Shown here: in pieces, positions 51,232 through 57,930 of the stretch | Layout: every line of letters begins with the position of its first letter | How positions within the stretch are numbered: the first letter of the stretch is position 1 | Program-made: the position numbers and the translations under genes | From: Oscillospiraceae bacterium | GTDB taxonomy: Bacteria; Bacillota; Clostridia; Oscillospirales; CAG-272 | Reading direction: 5' to 3' | DNA length: 57,930 bases | NCBI GenBank assembly: GCA_015065005.1 | Contig: SVRE01000006.1 | Coordinates: 1-57,930, forward strand | Notes under the pieces: generated by a model | Databases searched by the model: none | Seen by the model: only the letters and a program-made list of their open reading frames with translations | What the model was told of the DNA's origin: nothing

Positions 51232-53106
51232 TTATTTTTTCTTTGCCTTAACAATTAACACAACAGCTACCGCTGCCGCTATTGCAAGCAAGGAAGCCAT
51301 AACGGAAATTGCCACAATAACCGCTGTGGGATCATCCTTATTTTGCTGTTCTTCTTGACTCGGCGCAGAATCAACCGTTGAGTCCGGTGTTTGTTCGGGC
51401 TTTGAGCTTGGCGTATTTCCAGAATTTGAGTCCTGGGATGGCTCCTGCTCTTTTTCCGGATATTCAATAAATACAGGTGGCTCAGCCATTGATGACAAGC
51501 CGTCAAACATATCTACAATACCGTTTGGTGAATAAACCTCAAGCTCCTTCATATTAGCAAAGGTTCCGCTGCCGCTTGTATAGTAAACACGTATGTCTGT
51601 TGTTTCAACAGGTTCAAACTTAAATGCGGGAGAATACTTCAAATCCTTATGATATGATTTTGTTTCAACTATTGTCTTATATTCCCCATCCACCAAGGCT
51701 TGGATTTGAATATCCATTATATCCGCACCCTCTTCGGCAGGAACATAAAAGTACAGTGCCACCCTGTCTATGAGCTGTGGCTCATTGAACTTAATGCCAC
51801 AGTAAGACGGCATATCAATAACACCTGTAAACCATACAAATGCATCCTCTGTAGCCTTACCGTCAATTATATAGTTAACATCGGAATAAGGAGCAAAATC
51901 ACGGTTGGCATACGGTGTACCGATTATTGCGATATTGCCCTTTGATGCTGACTTTCTTTGGTTAGTATCAAATCTATTCTCCACGTAATATGTTTTATCA
52001 GCACTTAAATGCGCCTCAAATTCATAAATTTCGGGAACGGACTTGTATTTTTCTGTAAATACCACCCTGATTTCAGAGGTTTCAACCTCATCAAAGCTGT
52101 ATTCGGTAATTAACGTTTTATTTTCCTCATCAAAGGATGTACCCGTTGCAACCTTAACCCATGCGCCATCAACCAAAGCTTCAATATCAAACTTATAGTC
52201 CTCGACAGGGACGCCGTCCAAGTATTCGCCGAAATTAAGCACCGCTTTGTTTATCTTTTTTGCTTCGATAAAGTCAAGCAACAGATATTCACCCACAGCC
52301 TTAGCCTTTGGGGACCACCAGGTTTTAAGTGAGCCGTCAATTGCGCCGTATGGATATGCAAAATCAGCAGAGGATGATGCCTTTGGATATGAATGGTAAC
52401 CTATATTAGTTGAAATTACTGCACCCTCAGGTAATTCAAGTGCAGGGGTTTCACCGCGTTTACCAATAAGCTCTATCTCGTATATATACGGGAATATAAG
52501 AACATCTCCACCCGGATAATTCTTACCGTAATCACTCAACGTTATTCTGAAATTGTTAGTAGTTATGGGCTTATCAATTTTAAAGCTGTATTCGGCAGGA
52601 ATGTGATAAAAGCTTGTATCTTTTTCCATAGCGTCCTTGTATGAAGCGTAGGCAAGTGGCTTTGTATCGGAATCAGAAAATTCTGCCACGGTAACCCAAA
52701 CGCCCTCAACCAGGCATTGCACAAGATAATGCACATTCTGACCGCCCATAGCAGCGTGCAAGCCCAAATTCAAATTGACCTCATATATCTCATAATATTC
52801 CCTGTTTGTAAACTTAACACCGCAATATTGACCCTTAAAGCCGGCGGATGTATTGGCACCATAGATGACCTCAGGGTAACCAACCTCCCAGCCCTGCCAG
52901 GTGTCAGTGTTCTTTTTACCGTCAATCAGCGCCTTTGCCGGTGTCCACAATGTATTCTTTTCGCTTGATGCATATGCCAAGGCATTTTCTACCCTTGCAA
53001 TATTGGTAAGCTCCTCAGTATTCTCGGTTTCCTCAGCAAAAACAAGCATCGGTATACAAGAAAGAATCAATGCAGAAAGGAGTAATAAGGAAACAAATCT
53101 CTTCAT
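51232..53106 (-). CDS. Anchored surface protein with discoidin-like (F5/8 type C) domains
   Basis: A 624-residue secreted protein. The signal peptide (MKRFVSLLLLSALILSCIPM) is followed by three beta-rich blocks of about 150-180 residues (about 30-215, 225-370, 375-530). Each has the ALIDG or AIDGSLKTWWSP start and the late EIRVVFTEKY/DIRVYYTSG strand of F5/8 type C carbohydrate-binding domains. A Ser/Pro/Gln-rich linker and a membrane anchor (VIVAISVMASLLAIAAAVAV, then KAKKK) end it. I start at ATG 53106 behind GGGGGA; an earlier in-frame start places 30 polar residues before the signal. A role in binding glycans is likely. No catalytic domain is seen. Confidence 0.82.
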   Translation of the reverse strand: MKRFVSLLLLSALILSCIPMLVFAEETENTEELTNIARVENALAYASSEKNTLWTPAKALIDGKKNTDTWQGWEVGYPEVIYGANTSAGFKGQYCGVKFTNREYYEIYEVNLNLGLHAAMGGQNVHYLVQCLVEGVWVTVAEFSDSDTKPLAYASYKDAMEKDTSFYHIPAEYSFKIDKPITTNNFRITLSDYGKNYPGGDVLIFPYIYEIELIGKRGETPALELPEGAVISTNIGYHSYPKASSSADFAYPYGAIDGSLKTWWSPKAKAVGEYLLLDFIEAKKINKAVLNFGEYLDGVPVEDYKFDIEALVDGAWVKVATGTSFDEENKTLITEYSFDEVETSEIRVVFTEKYKSVPEIYEFEAHLSADKTYYVENRFDTNQRKSASKGNIAIIGTPYANRDFAPYSDVNYIIDGKATEDAFVWFTGVIDMPSYCGIKFNEPQLIDRVALYFYVPAEEGADIMDIQIQALVDGEYKTIVETKSYHKDLKYSPAFKFEPVETTDIRVYYTSGSGTFANMKELEVYSPNGIVDMFDGLSSMAEPPVFIEYPEKEQEPSQDSNSGNTPSSKPEQTPDSTVDSAPSQEEQQNKDDPTAVIVAISVMASLLAIAAAVAVVLIVKAKKK

Positions 53107-53195
53107 TTTATCCCCCAAAAAATATTTGTTTATTCTATCATACCACACACGCGTATTAATTGCAAGATTTTTGTTACATTTTTTCGCAAAAAACA

Positions 53196-53233
53196 AAAAC
53201 GTACTCTTTATCGCTACAAAGAGTACGCTTTTT
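53196..53233. terminator. Terminator after the clp gene, likely bidirectional
   Basis: CGTACTCTTT (53200-53209) pairs perfectly with AAAGAGTACG (53218-53227) over an eight-base loop, with A and T runs on the two sides. It ends the minus-strand CvpA/clp transcript. Confidence 0.9.
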
Positions 53234-53236
53234 TAA

Positions 53237-55507
53237 TTATACGCAATCTACCTTGATTTTGTCATTTACAACAGACACAGCCGCCATTGAAATATTTCCC
53301 TTAATAACGAATATCATAGCCTCAGCCAGCTTATCCTCTATTTCGGTTTGAATATATCTTCTCATATTTCTTGCACCGAATTTCCTGCTGAAGGATGCCT
53401 TTGCAACAAAATCACAAACCTCATCCGTAAAGGAGAAGGAAATATTTCTCTCCGCCAAGGCTTCCTTTAAATCGCCAAGCATAATCTTAGCTATGTGCTT
53501 AAAGTTTTCCTCATCAAGAGAACGGAAGGTGATTATCTCATCTATTCTGTTCATAAACTCCGGGCGAAGGAACGAGGAAAGAGCCTTTTCTGTTCTTTCT
53601 TTATCTATGTCAGCCTCACTTGAGCCAAAGCCCGCCTGAGATGAGCTTACGTTTGCACCTGCGTTTGTTGTCATAACAATTACAGTGTTTTCAAAGTTAA
53701 TCAACCTACCCTGAGAATCGGAAATTTTACCGTCATCCAAAATTTGAAGCAAAATATTCAAGACATCGGGATGCGCCTTTTCGATTTCATCAAACAAAAC
53801 AACAGAATAAGGTGAACGCCTTATTTTTTCTGTCAGCTGCCCTGCCTCATCATAGCCAACATAACCCGGAGGGGAGCCAACTATTTTAGAAACGGAATGC
53901 TTTTCCATATACTCGGACATATCAAGACGCACAAGGGCATCCTCGGAATTAAACAGCTCCTTTGCAAGGGTTTTAACAAGCTCTGTTTTACCAACTCCTG
54001 TAGGTCCTGCAAAAATGAAGGATGCCGGGCGTTTTTTAACGCTTACCCCTGCCCTGTTTCTTCTTATTGCGGAGGACAGCGCCTTCACCGCATCATCCTG
54101 TCCTATTATTCTACTCTTTAAATTAGGCTCAAGGCTTGCAAGCCTTTCAAACTCCTCCTCAGAGATATTGCTTGCGGGAATACCTGTCCAAATCTCAACT
54201 ACACCTGCCAAATCCTGCTTTGTCATTACAGTATTTTCGCAATCCTTATCAAGACGCTCCTTTTCAAGCAAAAGCATGGATTTTTCAGTTTTCAGCTCAG
54301 CAAGCTGCTTATACTCGGACTCGGTTGGCTCCTTACCGCCCTCAGCAATCTTTGCATTCAGGGCATCTGCATTAGTGTCAATCTGAGCCAAGCGCTCAAT
54401 CACCTTATGTCTTTCATTAATGTGTGGTGCATGCAATACTATGTGTGAACAAGCCTCATCAATCAAGTCGATAGCCTTGTCAGGCAAAAATCTGTCTGTT
54501 ATATACCTTTCACTCATTACAACAGCACATCTTGCCATTTCATCGGGAATCTTTACACCGTGATAAATCTCATAGTAGCTCTTTATTCCCCTTATCATTT
54601 CTACGCACTCATCAATTGAAGGCTCATCAACCTTAACAGGCTGAAATCTTCTTTCAAGAGCACTATCCTTTTCGATATACTTGCGGTATTCTTTAAGGGT
54701 GGTTGCACCGATAACCTGAATTTCACCCCTTGAAAGTGCAGGCTTCAGAATATTTGCAGCATTCATACTGCCCTCCGAATTTCCTGTGCCGACTATGTTG
54801 TGAATTTCATCAATTACCAAAATTATATTCCCCGCCGCTTTAACCTCATTCAAAAGCCCGTTAATTCTTGCTTCAAACTGACCTCTGAATTGTGTGCCTG
54901 CAACAAGTGCGGTTAAGTCCACCAGATAAACCTCACAATTTTTAAGCTTGTAGGGAACATCACCTGATGCAATTCTCTGCGCCAATGCCTCAGCTATGGC
55001 AGTTTTACCAACACCCGGCTCACCAATCAAGCAAGGGTTATTCTTTTGCCTTCTTGACAAAATTTGTATTACCCTTTCAAGCTCCCTTTGCCTACCCACG
55101 ATTTTATCAAGCTTGCCGTTTACTGCATCTTGTGTCAGGTTATGGCAAAATGTATTGAGGTTTTTCCTTGCATCCTTTTTCTTTTTGTCACCGTTTTTGG
55201 ATGCATCCTTCTTATCTTCTGCTGTAAAGCCAGCATTACGCATCAGCTTTGAAAAGTCAATTGTGGGACCATCCTCATTTTCCTCATCAGAGTCCTGTGC
55301 CATTGGAAGCATTTCGGAAAACATTTTTTCCATATTTTCCAGCTCTTCCTCAGATATTCCCATTTTTTGCATAAAGTCATTTACAGGCTTAATACCCAGT
55401 TCCTTTGCACACTGTAAGCAAAGACCCTCTTGCTTTTGAACATTGTTCTCCAGCTTCATAATATAGACCGTTGCCGGCCTTTTTTTGCATCTCGCACAAA
55501 TTTCCAT
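53237..55507 (-). CDS. ClpE-like AAA+ protease ATPase with N-terminal zinc finger
   Basis: A 756-residue Hsp100 ATPase. The N-terminus is a four-cysteine zinc finger (C4, C7, C30, C33) in place of the double Clp_N domain of ClpC, the hallmark of ClpE. Two AAA+ domains follow: Walker A GEPGVGKTAI near 165 and GPTGVGKTEL near 505. Between them lies a coiled-coil/UVR-like middle region (about 385-430). It would unfold proteins for ClpP. It sits 25 bases after a CvpA-like gene and likely belongs to its transcript. No CtsR-type operator was found. Confidence 0.9.
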   Translation of the reverse strand: MEICARCKKRPATVYIMKLENNVQKQEGLCLQCAKELGIKPVNDFMQKMGISEEELENMEKMFSEMLPMAQDSDEENEDGPTIDFSKLMRNAGFTAEDKKDASKNGDKKKKDARKNLNTFCHNLTQDAVNGKLDKIVGRQRELERVIQILSRRQKNNPCLIGEPGVGKTAIAEALAQRIASGDVPYKLKNCEVYLVDLTALVAGTQFRGQFEARINGLLNEVKAAGNIILVIDEIHNIVGTGNSEGSMNAANILKPALSRGEIQVIGATTLKEYRKYIEKDSALERRFQPVKVDEPSIDECVEMIRGIKSYYEIYHGVKIPDEMARCAVVMSERYITDRFLPDKAIDLIDEACSHIVLHAPHINERHKVIERLAQIDTNADALNAKIAEGGKEPTESEYKQLAELKTEKSMLLLEKERLDKDCENTVMTKQDLAGVVEIWTGIPASNISEEEFERLASLEPNLKSRIIGQDDAVKALSSAIRRNRAGVSVKKRPASFIFAGPTGVGKTELVKTLAKELFNSEDALVRLDMSEYMEKHSVSKIVGSPPGYVGYDEAGQLTEKIRRSPYSVVLFDEIEKAHPDVLNILLQILDDGKISDSQGRLINFENTVIVMTTNAGANVSSSQAGFGSSEADIDKERTEKALSSFLRPEFMNRIDEIITFRSLDEENFKHIAKIMLGDLKEALAERNISFSFTDEVCDFVAKASFSRKFGARNMRRYIQTEIEDKLAEAMIFVIKGNISMAAVSVVNDKIKVDCV

Positions 55508-55532
55508 ATAGATTTTCCTTTAGAATCGCCAA

Positions 55533-56225
55533 TTAAAAAATAATCAATTTCATAAGGTTGACAACCATAGATTGATCAAGCACCTCTTGTGGTAGTCTTC
55601 CACCAAAGCCGTTTGTTACTCCAACCAAGAAATTCAAAGCATAGGATACGGCAAAGAGTATCAAACCCGCAAATGCAACACCAAGCGCAAAGCCAAGTAT
55701 TCTGTTAACAACCTTTACCGCTGTAAAGTTTGTCAAATTGTCAAGCAGCTTAATTACAATTGTCAGCACGATAATTGCGACAATAAATACTGCAACTATT
55801 GCTAAAACCATAGATAGCATGCTTGAAATAGAAGAGCCAATATCGACAGCAAGAGCCTCAATATCCTCACTGCTTGCACTGCCTATAGACTCAAGCTTAC
55901 TTACATCGCCTAAGCCAAAATAAGTAAGAACCGTGTTGAAAAATTCCGGAACGCTATTATATAGATCGGCAAAATCCACAATTGCATCTCCACCCTCGGC
56001 TGTTGCAAGCAATGAATTTCTTACCCAGCCAACAATACTTTTGTTCATAAACCATCCGTCAAAAATTTTGCCTACGGAAAGCCTCAAAAGATATGCCACA
56101 AAGCCTGCTATAAAAACCTTGAGAGTATCTAAAACACTCCTCAAAAAACCTCTAACTGTAAATTTCAAAATGACAAGCAGTGCTATAACAGCCAAAACTA
56201 TGTCAATAATTACATTTGCGCCCAT
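55533..56225 (-). CDS. CvpA-family-like membrane protein, copy 2
   Basis: A 230-residue protein with about four membrane helices: IIDIVLAVIALLVILKFTVRG, LKVFIAGFVAYLLRLSVGKI, LSMVLAIVAVFIVAIIVLTI and ILGFALGVAFAGLILFAVSY. This layout, with R-G-F-x-R/K-S after the first helix, fits the CvpA (colicin V production) family, whose exact role is unknown. It is a paralogue of the gene just upstream, 34 bases away, with the same order of helices and a similar acidic middle. ATG 56225 follows GGGAGAG. Confidence 0.78.
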   Translation of the reverse strand: MGANVIIDIVLAVIALLVILKFTVRGFLRSVLDTLKVFIAGFVAYLLRLSVGKIFDGWFMNKSIVGWVRNSLLATAEGGDAIVDFADLYNSVPEFFNTVLTYFGLGDVSKLESIGSASSEDIEALAVDIGSSISSMLSMVLAIVAVFIVAIIVLTIVIKLLDNLTNFTAVKVVNRILGFALGVAFAGLILFAVSYALNFLVGVTNGFGGRLPQEVLDQSMVVNLMKLIIF

Positions 56226-56259
56226 TACTTTACTCTCCCTTCAACCCATTAAATGTCAC

Positions 56260-56976
56260 TTAATTAAACAAATTCATCAAATTGTTCTCACTGAAAAACT
56301 CAACAATAACCGTTTTTTCTATAATTTCATCGTTGAATATGTCAGGATAATAATTCGAGCCAAATTCAAAAACATAAGAAATCGCCATAGAAATTACCCA
56401 AGCAATTATTGCAGATATAACAACGCCAACCAAGGCGCCTAAAACTATGTTAACTGTCTTTAATATTGGTAGCTTACCCAGCCTGTTAAGCAAAGCGCCT
56501 AAGGCGAACAGTATAATTTCAAGAACGATAAACAACGAAACAAATGCTACCACGGTTGAAATTAGCATAGACAATTCCTCTCCCAAAGGAACAGTCAACT
56601 CATCAACAACCTCTTTTGTTGCAAGATTTTCTTGAACGAAATAATAGTCAACCACCTCTTGGTCTATACCCTGGCTTACGGTAATCTTTGTAAACCATTC
56701 CGGTATACCGTCAAAAATCTCGAACAACGCATATCCGCCGCCCTCTTTCTCGGTGGCTACCATCAAGCTGTTTACCCATCCGCACGATATGTCTCGGAAG
56801 AACCAGTTACTTAGCCCTCTTGCTAAAGGTGCATTAAGCAAATAAGCAAGAAAAATAGCAAGCACTGATTTCATAAGCAAAACAAAGGATTTAATAAATC
56901 CACGGGCAGCGTTTCTTATAATAATTATCAAGCATATCACAGCTATGGCAATATCAAACACTAAGCTTACAGCCAA
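56260..56976 (-). CDS. CvpA-family-like membrane protein, copy 1
   Basis: A 238-residue protein with four membrane helices (FDIAIAVICLIIIIRNAARG, MKSVLAIFLAYLLN, STVVAFVSLFIVLEIILFAL, IVLGALVGVVISAIIAWVIS). It is parallel in layout to the next gene, with R-G-F-I-K-S after helix one. The start is TTG 56976, set by GGAGGTG. A near-consensus promoter lies just upstream, so this is the first gene of a CvpA-CvpA-ClpE unit. The function is unknown; CvpA relatives are linked to envelope integrity and colicin V export. Confidence 0.78.
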   Translation of the reverse strand: MAVSLVFDIAIAVICLIIIIRNAARGFIKSFVLLMKSVLAIFLAYLLNAPLARGLSNWFFRDISCGWVNSLMVATEKEGGGYALFEIFDGIPEWFTKITVSQGIDQEVVDYYFVQENLATKEVVDELTVPLGEELSMLISTVVAFVSLFIVLEIILFALGALLNRLGKLPILKTVNIVLGALVGVVISAIIAWVISMAISYVFEFGSNYYPDIFNDEIIEKTVIVEFFSENNLMNLFN

Positions 56977-57013
56977 ATTTACACCTCCAAACAGTTTAAT
57001 TCACCAATAAAAT

Positions 57014-57042
57014 ATTATATACCATATGTCGACATTTGTCAA
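57014..57042 (-). promoter_or_regulatory. Promoter of the CvpA-clpE unit
   Basis: On the minus strand, TTGACA (57042-57037) and TATAAT (57019-57014) are separated by 17 bases. The -35 overlaps the last bases of truA. This consensus promoter starts a transcript of copy 1, copy 2 and the ClpE-like gene. Confidence 0.88.
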
Positions 57043-57803
57043 GGTTTGTACTTTATTTTACTTAGATATAAGCCATCCGGCTTAGCAGTAAAGCCCGCTT
57101 TTTCCCTGTTTTGGGAATTAATGATACCCGGAATATCTTCGGGTGAAATTTTACCGCACTCAACCCTTAAAAGAGTCCCAACCATTATTCTAACCATATT
57201 GTAAAGAAAGCCGTCAGCGATGACAGAAAATTCAACCAAATCACCGTTTCTGTACACCTTTGCTTCATAAACGGTCCTTTCTGTATCCTCAATTTGTGAG
57301 CCCTGCGCCATAAACGAATCAAACTTATGCGTACCAACGAAATGCTGTGCCGCATTATTCATTTTGTCAAGCCCTGTGTCGCTAATTTCCCTACCGTACT
57401 CAAGGGCAAGTCCGTCATAAAACGGATTTTTGATCCTGCTTGCGTGAATTTTGTATATATATTCCTTACTTACCACATCATACCTTGGATGAAAATCCAA
57501 AGGCACCTCCCTTGCCTTCAGAACCGAAATATCAGACGGCAGCTTAATGTTAATTGCAATAGGTATCTTATCGATGGGAACGGTAATTTCATCCCCTTCA
57601 TTCCTTGGCTCAACGCTTGCACAGAAGCCAAGGGCATGCACGCCGGCATCTGTCCTGCTGCACCCTGTCACATTACATTCAAAGCCAAAAGCGGCGCATA
57701 CCGCCCTGTTAAGCATTAAAGCAACCGTTGGCAGCTCCTCCTGGAGCTGATAACCGTGATAATTTTTCCCATTATATGCAATGGTCAACAAAACCTTTTT
57801 CAT
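57039..57803 (-). CDS. truA: tRNA pseudouridine synthase A
   Basis: A 254-residue TruA, which makes pseudouridine at positions 38-40 of the anticodon arm. The catalytic aspartate is D52 in GCSRTDAGVHALG. Other family stretches are ALMLNRAVCAAFG, DFHPRYDVVSKEYIYKI and FLYNMVRIMVGTLL. It begins two bases after the ecfT stop, in the widely conserved ecfA-ecfA'-ecfT-truA order of Firmicutes. Confidence 0.96.
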   Translation of the reverse strand: MKKVLLTIAYNGKNYHGYQLQEELPTVALMLNRAVCAAFGFECNVTGCSRTDAGVHALGFCASVEPRNEGDEITVPIDKIPIAINIKLPSDISVLKAREVPLDFHPRYDVVSKEYIYKIHASRIKNPFYDGLALEYGREISDTGLDKMNNAAQHFVGTHKFDSFMAQGSQIEDTERTVYEAKVYRNGDLVEFSVIADGFLYNMVRIMVGTLLRVECGKISPEDIPGIINSQNREKAGFTAKPDGLYLSKIKYKP

Positions 57804-57805
57804 AA

Positions 57806-57930
57806 TTATACCTTATAGCCCTTTGCATAAATGTTCAGAATAATTACTCCTGCTATCATCAAAACTGTCAAAAGTAAGAAAACATAGTCTCTTGCCTTCA
57901 TTTTCAAAACCTTCATCCTTGTTCTGAACA
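57806..57930 (-). CDS. ecfT: C-terminal end of energy-coupling factor transmembrane protein EcfT, partial
   Basis: Forty-one codons at the window edge read RTRMKVLKMKARDYVF, then a hydrophobic helix (LLLTVLMIAGVIILNIY) and a short AKGYKV tail before TAA. The R-T-R motif before a last transmembrane helix matches the end of EcfT, and the place directly before truA is the standard position of ecfT in Firmicutes. This module would energise S components such as the one at 41021. Only the 3' end is present. Confidence 0.75.
   Translation of the reverse strand, partial: FRTRMKVLKMKARDYVFLLLTVLMIAGVIILNIYAKGYKV

Overview
The window looks like a chromosomal segment from an uncultured, gut-type Firmicute of class Clostridia. 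Support for this comes from HPr kinase/phosphorylase, a GdpP-type c-di-AMP phosphodiesterase, the rpmH-rnpA-yidD-yidC-jag block, a ClpE-like ATPase, an ecfT-truA junction, strong AGGAGG ribosome binding sites, many lipobox lipoproteins, and the absence of any outer-membrane or LPS gene. I name no genus. Most of the segment is ordinary core genome; the accessory material is a few surface proteins and small unknown genes.

Layout. 1-112: one end of a probable IS3-type insertion sequence running off the window. 172-4196: an ACT-domain/PFL-family pair followed by metY and metA, a short methionine route through O-acetylhomoserine. 4231-7696: an AraC-type regulator divergent from a secreted leucine-rich-repeat protein, with a 57-residue companion gene. 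7707-14475 (minus): GlmU-like protein, pth, mfd and a PrsA/SurA-like lipoprotein; this is the usual Firmicute glmU-pth-mfd locus, but the GlmU homologue has lost its nucleotidyltransferase motifs. 14623-19134 (plus): gdpP, rplI, dnaB, a DUF1292 gene and a tiny lipoprotein. 19122-19368: a noncoding repeat whose fuller, inverted copy lies at 42269-42549. 19404-24633: a YgiQ-type radical SAM gene, then rpmH, rnpA, yidD, yidC and jag. No dnaA or DnaA-box cluster is present, so this is not a recognisable oriC.

24662-28979 holds two related TlpA-type thioredoxin lipoproteins on opposite strands, with a HAD phosphatase and a TIM-barrel isomerase between them; the second thioredoxin is fused to a GH67-N-like domain and a serine esterase. 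29035-31588: thrH, mscL and a membrane-anchored protein of unknown function. 31590-33596: a divergent module of small sigma-like and zinc-ribbon proteins against an S24 repressor and a YbaK-type deacylase. 33740-41019: ddl, then murD, three successive M42 peptidases, a lipoprotein and a cysteine desulfurase. 41021-42270 (minus): a cobalamin-type ECF S component with a DUF4430 lipoprotein, behind a leader carrying an intrinsic terminator and a hairpin over the ribosome binding site. 42652-43765: three small unknown genes. 43756-45755: a PAS protein divergent from hprK. 45759-57930 is entirely minus strand: GH36 alpha-galactosidase, an orphan sugar-type binding lipoprotein, gdhA, an anchored discoidin-like surface protein, a ClpE-like ATPase, two CvpA-like membrane proteins, truA and the 3' end of ecfT.

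The most unusual items are the GlmU-like protein without its nucleotidyltransferase motifs, the thioredoxin/GH67-N/esterase fusion, the structured leader before the ECF genes, the inverted pair of MITE-like repeats, and the three-gene cluster of small unknown proteins. I see no CRISPR array, tRNA, rRNA or prophage structural genes.
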